The translations under genes were made by a program, and so were the position numbers. The notes under the pieces were generated by a model. It had not been told where the DNA came from, did not search any database, and saw only the letters and a program-made list of their open reading frames with translations. DNA of 64,000 nt from positions 1 through 64,000 of the forward strand of contig CAISFO010000055.1 of assembly GCA_903884655.1 (NCBI GenBank), in the 5' to 3' direction. Positions within the stretch are counted from its first letter, which is position 1, and every line of letters starts with the position of its first letter. The stretch comes from an uncultured Holophagaceae bacterium. GTDB lineage: Bacteria; Acidobacteriota; Holophagae; Holophagales; Holophagaceae. Positions 22,683 through 30,596 of the stretch are shown in pieces.

Positions 22683-24914
22683 TCAGTCCTCGGCCATGGC
22701 AAAAGCTGGGGCTTCCTCGGCCGCCTCGCGCGTGGGCAACGCCTCCTCGGCGGTCCTCCAGCCCCAGGCGCCGATGACCGCCTTGAAGGTGAAGAGGATG
22801 ACGGCCAGGGCCCCGATGCCGAACACCACGTCACCGGGCATGCGCAGCCAAGTGAAGGCGCGCATGAGGGGGCTCTGCACCACCTCGGCGCTGCGGGCGT
22901 ACCAGGTGCCGTGCTCCATGCTCTGGGTGATCTGGTAGAGGCCGCTGGGGATCAGGGACAGCACCATCATCAGCACCAGGCCCAGGTTCAGGCCCCAGAA
23001 GCCCAGCTTCAGCCACTTCTCGTCCCAGGCCTTGTCCGGTGTCATGCCGCGCAGGGCGAAGAGCATGAGCGAAATGGCCAGGAAGCCGTAGACGCCGAAG
23101 AGCGCCGAGTGGCTGTGGATGGGCGTGGTGTTGAGGGCCTGGCCGAAGTAGAGCACCGAGGGCGGGTTGATGAGCATGCCGAAGACTCCTGCCCCAATGA
23201 GGTTCCAGAAGCAGACGGCCGCGAAGAACTTGAAGGGCCACTCGTAGCCGCTGCCGATGGCCTTGCCCGCCTTCAGGCTCTGGGCGATCTCGAAGCCAAC
23301 AATGGTGAGGGGCACGATCTCCAGGGCGCTGAACATGGAACCCAGCGCCGAAATGGAAGCCGGGGAGCCCGTGTAGTAGAGGTGGTGGAAGGTACCGATG
23401 ACCCCGCTGCCCAGGAAGAGGCCCATGGAGAGGCTCACGGTGCGCAGGGCGGTGCTTTCCCGCAGCAGCCCCATGCGGGTGGAGAGCAGGGCGATGGCGA
23501 CGGTGGCGAAGACTTCGAAGAAGCCCTCCACCCAGAGGTGGACCACCCACCAGCGCCAGTATTCGGCCAGGGCGACATGGGTCTCGCGGGTGTACATGAA
23601 CCCCGCGGAGTAGAAGAGCGGGATGGCGATGGCCGAGAGCACGAACAGCTTCAGCAACCCCATCCTGCCCCTCTCCCCCCGGAGCGCCGGGAGCAGGGCG
23701 CGCACCACCAGCACCAGCCAGCCCACCATGCCGATGGTCAGGAGGATCTGCCAGAAGCGGCCCAGCTCGACGTATTCATACCCCTGATGCCCCAGCATGA
23801 AGGAGCCGGACAGTTTCCCAAGGATGGCCTGGTGGCTGCCGTAGAGGGCCCCAACCACGACCACCACAAGCGCCGTGAGCAGGCCTGCCACGCCCAGCCA
23901 TTGGCCCTTGGGCTCCTTGGCGCTGAGCTTGGGGCCCAGATAGAGACCCGTGGCCAGCCAGCAGGTGGCGATCCAGAACACGGCCAGCTGCAGGTGCCAG
24001 GTGCGGGAGGCCGCATAGGGCAGGATGCGGGAGAGATCCAGACCATAGAGACCATTGCCTTCCACCGCGTCGTGGGCCGTCAACACCCCCATGCCGATCT
24101 GCACGAGGAACAGGGCCATGGCCACGGCGAAGTAGAGGGCCGACCAGCGCTGGCTGGGTGTGGCGGGTGCGGAGGGGATGGCCTGGGGCGCGGGGAATGC
24201 CTCGGCTGGCTGGCTGGCGTGGTGCCAGATCATCAGGCCTACGCCCAGGATCAGCAGGACGATGGACAGGATGCTCCAGAGGTGGCTGATGGGCGTGATG
24301 CTGTTGCCCACCAGCGGCTCCTGGGGCCAGTTCTGGGTGTAGCTGTGATCGGCGCCGGGCCGGCGGGCCGCGGCGGTCCAGGCGGTCCACAGCCAGAAAT
24401 CGGCCACCCGCTCGCCTTCCAGCATCGTGGGGATCCATCGGGCGGGGATGGCGGCGCCCTTATCCCCTTCTACGGCGATCTTCGCCAACTCGGATCGGCT
24501 CTTGAGATAGGCCGCAGCCTGGGCGGCAGGCAGGGTCAGGGTGCCATTGGATATTTCATATTTATTAGTCTGAAATATAGACACGGTTCCAGCCTTGGCA
24601 TCCGCAATGGATCCACCCTGGACCTTCACCCCGTTCAGGGTGTGAGAAGCCCACTGGTGCAGCGCCTTGGCTGTCCAATCGGGCGCGAGGTAGGAACCGT
24701 GGCCCCAGATCGAACCGATGTGCTGTCCCCCATGGCCCAAGTAGCTGACCTGGCCCTCAAGGATCTGGCCAGGCCCCACCAGGAGGGTTCCATCTTCCGC
24801 TTGGATCCGCTGCGGAATGGGCGGTGCGTTCTGGGCGATCTGCTGCCCGCCCAGCCCCAGCACCCCGAAACCGGCCAAGAGCACCAGCAGCACGAGCCAC
24901 CATCTTGCCTTCAT
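22683..24914 (-). CDS. norB: Quinol-dependent nitric oxide reductase (qNor)
   Basis: 743 residues. Reduces two NO to N2O with quinol electrons in the cytoplasmic membrane; used for NO detoxification or as a denitrification step. It is a single-subunit qNor: an N-terminal span and periplasmic cytochrome-like domain (about 20-215), then a 12-span heme-copper-oxidase-like core. Heme/FeB residues are in TWHLQLAVFW, HLWVEGFFEVFA, GTFHHLYYTG and HSHSALFG; the Glu typical of NORs is in the VEGFFE segment. The start MKARWW follows GGGAGGTATCG; upstream codons lack an RBS. It stands alone without norC, norD or norQ, usual for qNor. An AT-rich hairpin sequence lies inside the coding region at 24551-24578. 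Confidence 0.95.
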   Translation of the reverse strand: MKARWWLVLLVLLAGFGVLGLGGQQIAQNAPPIPQRIQAEDGTLLVGPGQILEGQVSYLGHGGQHIGSIWGHGSYLAPDWTAKALHQWASHTLNGVKVQGGSIADAKAGTVSIFQTNKYEISNGTLTLPAAQAAAYLKSRSELAKIAVEGDKGAAIPARWIPTMLEGERVADFWLWTAWTAAARRPGADHSYTQNWPQEPLVGNSITPISHLWSILSIVLLILGVGLMIWHHASQPAEAFPAPQAIPSAPATPSQRWSALYFAVAMALFLVQIGMGVLTAHDAVEGNGLYGLDLSRILPYAASRTWHLQLAVFWIATCWLATGLYLGPKLSAKEPKGQWLGVAGLLTALVVVVVGALYGSHQAILGKLSGSFMLGHQGYEYVELGRFWQILLTIGMVGWLVLVVRALLPALRGERGRMGLLKLFVLSAIAIPLFYSAGFMYTRETHVALAEYWRWWVVHLWVEGFFEVFATVAIALLSTRMGLLRESTALRTVSLSMGLFLGSGVIGTFHHLYYTGSPASISALGSMFSALEIVPLTIVGFEIAQSLKAGKAIGSGYEWPFKFFAAVCFWNLIGAGVFGMLINPPSVLYFGQALNTTPIHSHSALFGVYGFLAISLMLFALRGMTPDKAWDEKWLKLGFWGLNLGLVLMMVLSLIPSGLYQITQSMEHGTWYARSAEVVQSPLMRAFTWLRMPGDVVFGIGALAVILFTFKAVIGAWGWRTAEEALPTREAAEEAPAFAMAED
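24551..24578 (-). repeat. AT-rich inverted repeat inside the qNor coding sequence
   Basis: ATATTTCA-N12-TGAAATAT is a perfect 8-bp inverted repeat. The surrounding 40 bp are unusually AT-rich and use AT-ending codons (the SIFQTNKYEIS stretch), in sharp contrast to the flanking coding sequence. The protein frame is intact. Confidence 0.6.
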
Positions 24915-24974
24915 CGATACCTCCCTCAGGGCGGATCCATTCGCCGACGCCCAGTGTTTCACAAATCTCTTTAT

Positions 24975-24994
24975 TTAAGACCAACTATTCTTAA
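24975..24994 (-). promoter_or_regulatory. Candidate operator/promoter upstream of qNor
   Basis: TTAAGA-N8-TCTTAA, a perfect inverted repeat, lies in an AT-rich block (24960-25000) about 60 bp upstream of the qNor start. It is not the GTCA-N-TGAC repeat of NorR or the TTGAT-N4-ATCAA of FNR/DNR sites. NO-responsive control is plausible but the regulator is unknown. Confidence 0.4.
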
Positions 24995-25122
24995 TTGTGA
25001 TCCAAAGCACCCTCCTTCCCCCTGGGGGCGGGCACCATGGCGGCAATACCACTGGCCGTGTGGCCCAGAATCAAAGTACCTTGGACCTGGTTCTTTCGGT
25101 TTCTGAGGGGGATGTTTCATCC

Positions 25123-25563
25123 ATGGCCCACCCTGCGCTCCTGCCCGTTGTCCTCACGTGCAACACGGACCTGCGCTTCATCGACCTGATCCAGGTGGTG
25201 GGCGCCGAGTTCCTCAAGCACCTCAGCTTCACGCAGGACGATGGCGAGCGGCTGTGGCTGGCGATCCAGGAAGGCATCGCCAATGCCATGCGCCATGGCA
25301 ACAAGCTCCAGAAAGACCAGCCCGTGAAGGTGACCTTCACCCCCCGGCTGGACCGCTTCGAGATCCGCATCGAGGACCGGGGTCCCGGGGTGGATCTGGA
25401 CAGCCTTCCCGATCCGAACCTGCCGGAGAACCTCTTGAAGCCGGGGGGCCGGGGCGTCTACTTCATGCGCCAGGTCATGGACGAGGTTTTCATGGAACGT
25501 ACGCCCACCGGCTCGACCCTGGTGTTGGTGAAGGCCCGCAAGGTGCGGGAACCCCACGCCTAG
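25123..25563 (+). CDS. RsbW-type anti-sigma-factor serine kinase (GHKL ATPase)
   Basis: 146 residues, one HATPase_c_2 domain. The N-box reads EGIANAMRHGNK (about residues 50-61), the G1 box EDRGPGVDL (about 86-94) and the G2 region GGRGVYFMRQVMD (about 112-124). Such proteins bind and phosphorylate an anti-anti-sigma factor (STAS) or bind a sigma factor in partner-switching control. No STAS protein, sigma factor or PP2C phosphatase lies in the window, so the partner is elsewhere. The start MAHPALLP at 25123 is preferred over an upstream in-frame ATG because the domain begins right after it and GAGGGG lies upstream. Divergent from qNor. Confidence 0.82.
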   Translation: MAHPALLPVVLTCNTDLRFIDLIQVVGAEFLKHLSFTQDDGERLWLAIQEGIANAMRHGNKLQKDQPVKVTFTPRLDRFEIRIEDRGPGVDLDSLPDPNLPENLLKPGGRGVYFMRQVMDEVFMERTPTGSTLVLVKARKVREPHA

Positions 25564-25594
25564 GTTGACTCAGGAGCTCCCGCGGCAACTTCAT

Positions 25595-25921
25595 TCAGGA
25601 TTTCAGCCCCTTGACCCAGGCGAACTCCACAGGGATTTTCACGTAGAAGAGCGTGACCTCTTCGGTCTGGACGAAGGTGAGGAACCGGTCTGCCTCCTCC
25701 TGGGACACGATGAATTCCACCGCCACCGGCAACTGCCCTGAAAGTTCGAAGAAGTGGTCCTCGTGGAGCAGGCCATGCCTACCGAACCCTGCCATGGCCT
25801 TGAAGGCTGACCCGCCACTCAAGCCAAGCCGCCGAGCCTGCTCCAGCAGCCACTCGTAGACCAGCACATGATTGTGCTTCTTGTCTTCCTGCACGTAGAA
25901 CCTGAGATAGATGCCCTGCAT
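25595..25921 (-). CDS. DUF190-family protein
   Basis: 108 residues. The N-terminus MQGIYLRFYVQEDKKHNHVLVYEWLLEQA and the following GLSGGSAFKAMAGFG and HEDHFFEL are typical of DUF190, a PII-like ferredoxin-fold family often found next to crcB fluoride channel genes. The role is unknown; a part in fluoride or ion resistance is inferred from linkage. Start 25921 has GGGAGG upstream. An ATG four codons earlier (25933) shares a TGATG overlap with the crcB stop, so translation is likely coupled to crcB either way. Confidence 0.82.
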   Translation of the reverse strand: MQGIYLRFYVQEDKKHNHVLVYEWLLEQARRLGLSGGSAFKAMAGFGRHGLLHEDHFFELSGQLPVAVEFIVSQEEADRFLTFVQTEEVTLFYVKIPVEFAWVKGLKS

Positions 25922-25932
25922 GAAGCCTCCCA

Positions 25933-26319
25933 TCAGGCCTTGAGAAAGCTGTTCACAGTCAGCATACCCAGCAGGGTCAACAGCAGGGAGCCCACGAGAT
26001 GGCCAGACATGTGGACCAGAGCCCAACCGTACTCGGCCCGGCCTATCAGGCCCACCGCTTCCGCGGAGAAGGTCGAGAAGGTGGTAAGCCCCCCAAGGAA
26101 GCCGGTGATCACAAAGAGACGCACCTGCGGGGAAAGGCCTGGATGGTGCGCGAAAAAGGCCACGGCCAATCCCACCAGGTAGCCACCCACGAGGTTCGCC
26201 GCCAGGGTGCCCAGCGGGATGGTCGGAAACCGTGCATTGAAAAGGATTCCAAACCCCCACCGCAGCCAGGCGCCGGTGGCCGCCCCGATGCCCACGGCCA
26301 GGATGGAGGAGAGTCCCAT
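25933..26319 (-). CDS. crcB: Fluoride ion channel CrcB/Fluc
   Basis: 128 residues, four membrane spans. Dual-topology dimeric F- channel that lets fluoride leave the cell. Signatures: GAATGAWLRWGFG near residue 11, GTLAANLVGGYLVG with the pore Asn near 40, and GFLGGLTTFSTFS near 73 (TTFSTF Na+/phenylalanine-track motif). The start MGLSSIL follows AAGGAT. Single crcB copy with DUF190 directly downstream. No fluoride riboswitch fits in the 36-bp gap to the upstream gene, so expression probably depends on the upstream operon. Confidence 0.93.
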   Translation of the reverse strand: MGLSSILAVGIGAATGAWLRWGFGILFNARFPTIPLGTLAANLVGGYLVGLAVAFFAHHPGLSPQVRLFVITGFLGGLTTFSTFSAEAVGLIGRAEYGWALVHMSGHLVGSLLLTLLGMLTVNSFLKA

Positions 26320-26355
26320 GGAGATCCTTTCAATCTTTCGCGAAGACAACAGGGA

Positions 26356-27267
26356 TCATCGCACCAGTTCCCCGGCCCGGACGAAACGAACCTGGTTCTT
26401 GGCGCGGGGCACCAGTTTTTCAAGGGCCGCCACGGTCTCGGGGTAGATGTGGCCGATGATCAGCACGCTTCCTTCCTTCTCTGCCAGTTTCATGGCCCGC
26501 TCCCACTGCTTCTCCATTTCAGGGAAGGCCTTGTCGTCATCGAGAAAGACGCGCCTCTGCACGGATGGCACTCCCAGCTGCTCTGCCACATCGAAGGCCA
26601 CGCTGTCCTTCTCGGTGCGGCTGTCCACGAAGAAGTACTTCCGCGCCTTGAACTCTTGGAGCACCCAGCCCATGCGGGTCCGGTCCGGTGTGATGCGGCT
26701 GCCCATGTGGTTGTTCGCGCCGACTCGATGGGGGACATCGTCCAGGGCCAGGCGCACCCGGCGTCGGACTTCGGCTTCGGGCAGATTGAACAGGATGGCG
26801 TTGGGGCCCGGATCGTGGCCCGGTCCGGGATATCCGATGGGTTCCATGGGCAGGTGCAGCATCACTTCCTTGCCGAGCCGGTGGGCGATCTCCGCGCTCT
26901 CCCGGGTGTGCTCCTGGTAGGGCAGCACCGCCACGCTGAAGGGCACCGGCAGGCTGCACAGCCGCGTCACCAGCTCCGGCTGGATGTAGCCCAGGTCGTC
27001 GATGACGAGGGCCAGGCGGGGCAGTGAGCTTGGAGGCTCCTCGCGCTGAAGCTTGGCAGCCTCGGCGTTGGGCTTCGCCTTGGGCTCAGCCTGCTTCTTC
27101 TCTGGTTTCTTCGGTTCGGGTTTGGGGGCTTGTTTCGCGGGCGTTTCGCGCCTGCCGCAGCCCTGCTGGCCCAGCAGCAAACCGGTACCCAGGCCCAGGG
27201 CCAGCATGAGCAGAGCCCAGCCCGCGAGAGCCAGGGTCGAGGTGCGTTTGCCCTTGGCTTTCGCCAA
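26356..27267 (-). CDS. Divergent polysaccharide deacetylase (YibQ-like), membrane-anchored
   Basis: 303 residues. An N-terminal anchor (about 12-33), a Lys/Pro/Glu-rich linker (about 40-75), then the divergent deacetylase domain: LALVIDDLGYIQPE with the metal Asp pair (about 85-98), EVMLHLPMEP with the His (about 134-143) and NNHMGSRIT (about 185). It belongs to a family of periplasmic proteins often encoded next to ctpA-type S41 peptidases and murein hydrolase regulators, as here. Likely acts on cell-wall or surface polysaccharide; catalytic activity is not proven for this family. The best start is a TTG one base after the upstream S41 stop, with no good RBS, implying translational reinitiation. 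Confidence 0.85.
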   Translation of the reverse strand: MAKAKGKRTSTLALAGWALLMLALGLGTGLLLGQQGCGRRETPAKQAPKPEPKKPEKKQAEPKAKPNAEAAKLQREEPPSSLPRLALVIDDLGYIQPELVTRLCSLPVPFSVAVLPYQEHTRESAEIAHRLGKEVMLHLPMEPIGYPGPGHDPGPNAILFNLPEAEVRRRVRLALDDVPHRVGANNHMGSRITPDRTRMGWVLQEFKARKYFFVDSRTEKDSVAFDVAEQLGVPSVQRRVFLDDDKAFPEMEKQWERAMKLAEKEGSVLIIGHIYPETVAALEKLVPRAKNQVRFVRAGELVR

Positions 27268-27268
27268 G

Positions 27269-28429
27269 CTAGGAGGCTTTCGCGGGGACCGGCGTGGACG
27301 GGACCGGTGCCTGCAGGGCGCCCAGAACCTTGGCCAGCGGGTCGTCTGTGTCGGTCAGGCGCAACGCCTGGTCCGGAGCCACCCCCTGCCGGTCCAGTTT
27401 TTCACCGCCCAGCCCCAACCAGCGCCTGGAGACCAGGTCCACCGCACCGCCCTGCTTCAGGGCGAAGCGGGTGCGTTCCACGGCCAGGCCAGCGGTCCGC
27501 TCTCCGAAGGTCTTCGCCCCGCCCTTCTTCAGACAGGCGACCAGGACTTCCGGGGCGCCCAGGGTGGAGCGTCCCGTCAGCAGGGCCAGCCGGGAAAAGG
27601 GAGTGCCGGAACCGGCGACGGGAATCTCCCGGCCTGGCTTGCCCGCTTCCTGGAGGGTTCCGAAGGTCCCCTTGGCGCCCAGGAGACCAGCCACCGCGGC
27701 AGCCTCCTCCAAGGATCCATTGAGACACTGGCGGAGGTCCAGCACCAGGGTCTGACTCCGGTCGGCGGCGGCGAGAACCCGCCTCAATTCTTCGGCCCGC
27801 CCTGGCGCGAGGTCCGGTAGCGAGACGTGCAGTGCGCCCTGACCCTGCTTGAGGACCACTGCGCCGGGGGTGATGCGGGTCCGCAGCACGGTGGTCTTGG
27901 TGAGGTCGCCGGTGGCGTTGTAGCGGTAGAGATCCAGGGACGAGCCGTCCGTGCCTCGCAGCCTCCGCTCCAGGGCCCAGGCGCTAAGCCGGCCCACGGA
28001 ATCCCCATCCACCTTGCGGATCACGTCGCCCGCCTGGATGCCGGCCTTGGCCGCAGTACCACCAGGGATCACGGCCACCACCGTGGCATAGATTCCCCGT
28101 TTCACCACGATGAGGCCAGCTTCGGCCGGGCCGGGGTCCGGCAAGCGGAGGTCCTCCGCGGTCAGGTAGGAGTTGAGGGGATTCGAACGCTCCAGCACGG
28201 CCTGCACACCACCCGAAACCACCTTCTCCATGTCAGGAGGATCCACATAGTTCTGTTGCACCAGGGCGAGCACATCCTGAATATCTGACAAGCCCGCCAG
28301 CGGATCCTGGGGAAGGACCTTGGCAGAGGTGGCCTGGGGTTTCGGCGGGTTGCCCTGCTGCAGCACCGGAACGGTGAAGACGGCCACCAGGGGCAGCGAA
28401 AGGGCGGAGAGCCAGGTGCGTGCGTGCAT
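27269..28429 (-). CDS. S41 (C-terminal-processing) peptidase homologue, apparently lacking the catalytic dyad
   Basis: 386 residues with a signal peptide (about 1-22). Order: N-terminal helical region (LSDIQDVLALVQQNYVD), PDZ domain (about 105-170), S41 core (about 195-375). The core motif DLRQCLNGSLEEA corresponds to DLRxNxGGxxxxA. In active enzymes the Ser is in SASASE and the Lys in TFGKG. By eye these positions are Gly291 (TLGAPE) and Leu315 (TAGLAV), so the protein looks inactive and may be a binding or scaffold protein. It lies 55 bp after the flgC-like gene and 1 bp before the deacetylase gene, an arrangement like ctpA-yibQ pairs. Confidence 0.82.
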   Translation of the reverse strand: MHARTWLSALSLPLVAVFTVPVLQQGNPPKPQATSAKVLPQDPLAGLSDIQDVLALVQQNYVDPPDMEKVVSGGVQAVLERSNPLNSYLTAEDLRLPDPGPAEAGLIVVKRGIYATVVAVIPGGTAAKAGIQAGDVIRKVDGDSVGRLSAWALERRLRGTDGSSLDLYRYNATGDLTKTTVLRTRITPGAVVLKQGQGALHVSLPDLAPGRAEELRRVLAAADRSQTLVLDLRQCLNGSLEEAAAVAGLLGAKGTFGTLQEAGKPGREIPVAGSGTPFSRLALLTGRSTLGAPEVLVACLKKGGAKTFGERTAGLAVERTRFALKQGGAVDLVSRRWLGLGGEKLDRQGVAPDQALRLTDTDDPLAKVLGALQAPVPSTPVPAKAS

Positions 28430-28484
28430 GCCCCCAGTCTACGAGGAAACCGGTTGCCTTCGCCTGGCTATCGGTGTGGCCCGG

Positions 28485-28802
28485 CTACGCCTTCATGTCC
28501 AGGGTGGTCTTCATCAACTCGTTGGCGGTGTTGAGGACCTGCAGGTTGGCCCGGTACATCACGTCAAAGCCAAGGCCCATCACGATCTCAGCGGTCGGGT
28601 CCACATTCGAGGTCCCGGGGCCGGCGGGCGTCGGGTCCGTATTGGCCCCCGATACCCGCACCCCCCCCGAGGCTTCAGCCACCAGGTCGACGTGTTTTGC
28701 CTGGAATCCGTCCGACTGCTGGTTGGCCACGTTGTTGGCTTGCATGGCCAGCCCCGCGCTGGAAGCGCTGAGACCGGAGAGTGCAACACCAACGACGTCC
28801 AT
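28485..28802 (-). CDS. Short FlgC-like flagellar rod/hook family protein
   Basis: 105 residues against about 135-150 for FlgC. It keeps both family ends: the N-terminal SGLSASSAGLAMQANNVANQQSDGF helix/motif and the C-terminal helix VDPTAEIVMGLGFDVMYRANLQVLNTANELM. The middle (about 45-70) is only a short Gly/Pro-rich linker. Such mini-rod proteins occur as orphans in several phyla, and here no other flagellar gene is nearby (ddl upstream, S41 downstream). It may be a rod accessory or a domesticated coiled-coil protein. The start MDVVGVAL is picked by homology; 43 bp separate it from ddl. Confidence 0.72.
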   Translation of the reverse strand: MDVVGVALSGLSASSAGLAMQANNVANQQSDGFQAKHVDLVAEASGGVRVSGANTDPTPAGPGTSNVDPTAEIVMGLGFDVMYRANLQVLNTANELMKTTLDMKA

Positions 28803-28845
28803 GGGGGATTTATCGGCACCCTTCGCCCGGACTTGACGATTTTTT

Positions 28846-29934
28846 TCAGCCCTGGAACCAGTTGCTGCCGGAATGGAACCCCTTGGTCTTGGCGGCGGAC
28901 TGGGTATGGCGCACCAGGGCCAGGTCGATGAGACGGGACAGCAGCTCGGCATAAGGCACGCCACTGGCGGCCATCATCTTGGGATACATGGAGATACTGG
29001 TGAATCCGGGAATGAAGTTCAGTTCATTCAGGAAGATCCGCCCGGTCAGGCGCTCCAGGAAGAAATCCACCCGGGCCATGCCGTAGCCGTCGGAAGCGGC
29101 GAAGGCCTTGGCTGCCAGCTTGCGGACCAGGTCGGCCAGTTCTTCGGGGATCTGGGCAGGAATCTCCGTGCGGCTCCGGCCCTGCAGGTACTTGTCTTCA
29201 AAAGTGTAGAACTCGTCGGCCACGATGACTTCGCCAGGCTGGGACACCAGGGGCTCGTCGCCCCCCAGCACGGCCACCTCGATCTCCCGGATGTCGAGGC
29301 CCTGTTCCACGAGGACCCGCCGATCGAAGGTGAAGGCCCGATCCAGCGCCGCGGCCAGGTCCTCGCCGCGCTTGACCTTCTCCACGCCGATGCTGCTGCC
29401 GAGGTTGGCGGGTTTCACGAACAGGGGCAGCCCCAGCTTCCCGCACTCGGTCAGGCAGCCGTCCCGCTCGCGCAACCAGCGCTCTTCAGTCAGCCCCGCG
29501 TAGGGCACCACCGGAAGTCCCTCAGACTCCCACAACCGCTTGGTGATCCACTTGTCCATGCCCGCCGCCATGGCCAGGAGGCCCGCCCCAGTGTAGGGAC
29601 GGTGCAGCAGCTCCAGGTAGCCCTGGATCTGACCGTCCTCCCCGCCGGCGCCGTGGAGCGCGTTGAAGAAGAGGTCCGGCAGGGGTGTCGCCTCAGCCCC
29701 CTTCTCCAGAGGCAGGAAGGGATGGTCGCTGCGGGCAGGAAGCTCCCCGGCGGCCAGCCGCGCAAAGGGATCATCGGTCACCACCCAGACACCGTTCCGC
29801 GCGATCCCCATGGGACGCACGATGAAGCGCGACGGGTCCAGGTGCTCCGCGATGGCTCTCGCGGTCACGATGGAGACTTCGTGCTCGGGGGACTCCCCGC
29901 CGAAGAGAAGGCCGATGCTCAGTTTTTCGCTCAT
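28846..29934 (-). CDS. ddl: D-alanine--D-alanine ligase
   Basis: 362 residues, normal length. ATP-grasp enzyme joining two D-Ala for peptidoglycan precursors. Motifs: LLFGGESPEHEVS at the N-terminus, HGAGGEDGQIQGYLE near 95, KPANLGSSIGVEKV near 170, VDFFLERLTGRIFLNELNFIPGFTSISMYPKM in the C-terminal third (metal Glu/Asn in NELNFIPG). It carries no ddl/mur cluster neighbours; it heads a minus-strand run including the flgC-like, S41, deacetylase, crcB and DUF190 genes. The start MSEKLSIG is the homologous one, although a longer frame exists upstream. Confidence 0.93.
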   Translation of the reverse strand: MSEKLSIGLLFGGESPEHEVSIVTARAIAEHLDPSRFIVRPMGIARNGVWVVTDDPFARLAAGELPARSDHPFLPLEKGAEATPLPDLFFNALHGAGGEDGQIQGYLELLHRPYTGAGLLAMAAGMDKWITKRLWESEGLPVVPYAGLTEERWLRERDGCLTECGKLGLPLFVKPANLGSSIGVEKVKRGEDLAAALDRAFTFDRRVLVEQGLDIREIEVAVLGGDEPLVSQPGEVIVADEFYTFEDKYLQGRSRTEIPAQIPEELADLVRKLAAKAFAASDGYGMARVDFFLERLTGRIFLNELNFIPGFTSISMYPKMMAASGVPYAELLSRLIDLALVRHTQSAAKTKGFHSGSNWFQG

Positions 29935-30025
29935 CCGTTTACTGTACTCCGAACCGCCCCGCTGGAACACTGTGACACCCCGGGCTGGTGGGATGCGCTA
30001 GGCTAGGGCACTTCCCGGAGCATTC

Positions 30026-30508
30026 GTGCGAACGGCCATCTACCCAGGCTCTTTTGATCCCGTGACCCTCGGCCACTGGGATCTCATCCAGCGGGCCGAA
30101 AAGCTCGTGGACCGGCTCGTGGTGGCGGTTCTGCACAACCCCTCCAAGACCTCGGCCTTCAGCGTGGAAGAGCGGGTGGAGATGCTGCGGGAGCTGGTCG
30201 GAGAGCGCCCCATCATCGAGGTCACCAGCTTCCATGGTCTGCTCGTCGATTTCGCCAAGACCCAGGGCGCCCAGTGCATCGTGCGCGGCGTACGGGCCTT
30301 CAGCGACTTCGAGTACGAATTCCAGATGGCCCTCATGAACCGGAAGCTGGCGCCCGAGCTGGAGACCGTCTTTCTCATGCCGAAGGAGCGCTACAGCGCC
30401 GTGAGCAGTCGCCTGGTGCGGGAGATCGGCAGCATGGGCGGCAACCTGACCGAGCTGGTGCCGCCCGCCCTGCGGGAACGGATCGCCCACCGGCTTCAGC
30501 AGGACTGA
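30026..30508 (+). CDS. coaD: Phosphopantetheine adenylyltransferase
   Basis: 160 residues, exact family length. Fourth step of coenzyme A synthesis: 4'-phosphopantetheine + ATP to dephospho-CoA. Nucleotidyltransferase motif YPGSFDPVTLGHWDLI (T/HxGH), VRGVRAFSDFEYEFQMALMN and YSAVSSRLVREI are diagnostic. The GTG start has CCGGAG upstream. It is divergent from ddl (about 90 bp) and 88 bp upstream of trpB. Confidence 0.97.
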   Translation: MRTAIYPGSFDPVTLGHWDLIQRAEKLVDRLVVAVLHNPSKTSAFSVEERVEMLRELVGERPIIEVTSFHGLLVDFAKTQGAQCIVRGVRAFSDFEYEFQMALMNRKLAPELETVFLMPKERYSAVSSRLVREIGSMGGNLTELVPPALRERIAHRLQQD

Positions 30509-30555
30509 CCAGGACCATTCGAATATCAGGCCCCCAGCCTCTGGGCCCAATCGGG

Positions 30556-30562
30556 TTATACT
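30556..30562 (+). promoter_or_regulatory. Possible -10 element of trpB
   Basis: TATACT at 30557-30562 (within GGTTATACTT) is one base from consensus and lies 35 bp upstream of the trpB ATG. No good -35 is visible; that region (30529-30548) instead holds an imperfect GC-rich hairpin that could end coaD transcription. AGGAG at 30587-30591 is the RBS. Confidence 0.35.
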
Positions 30563-30596
30563 TCCCTTTCCCAACACCGATAGTCCAGGAGCCGCG

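Noticed and set aside
25922..26355. Fluoride riboswitch in front of crcB
   Set aside because: Only 36 bp separate crcB from the upstream gene and no crcB-motif fold is visible.
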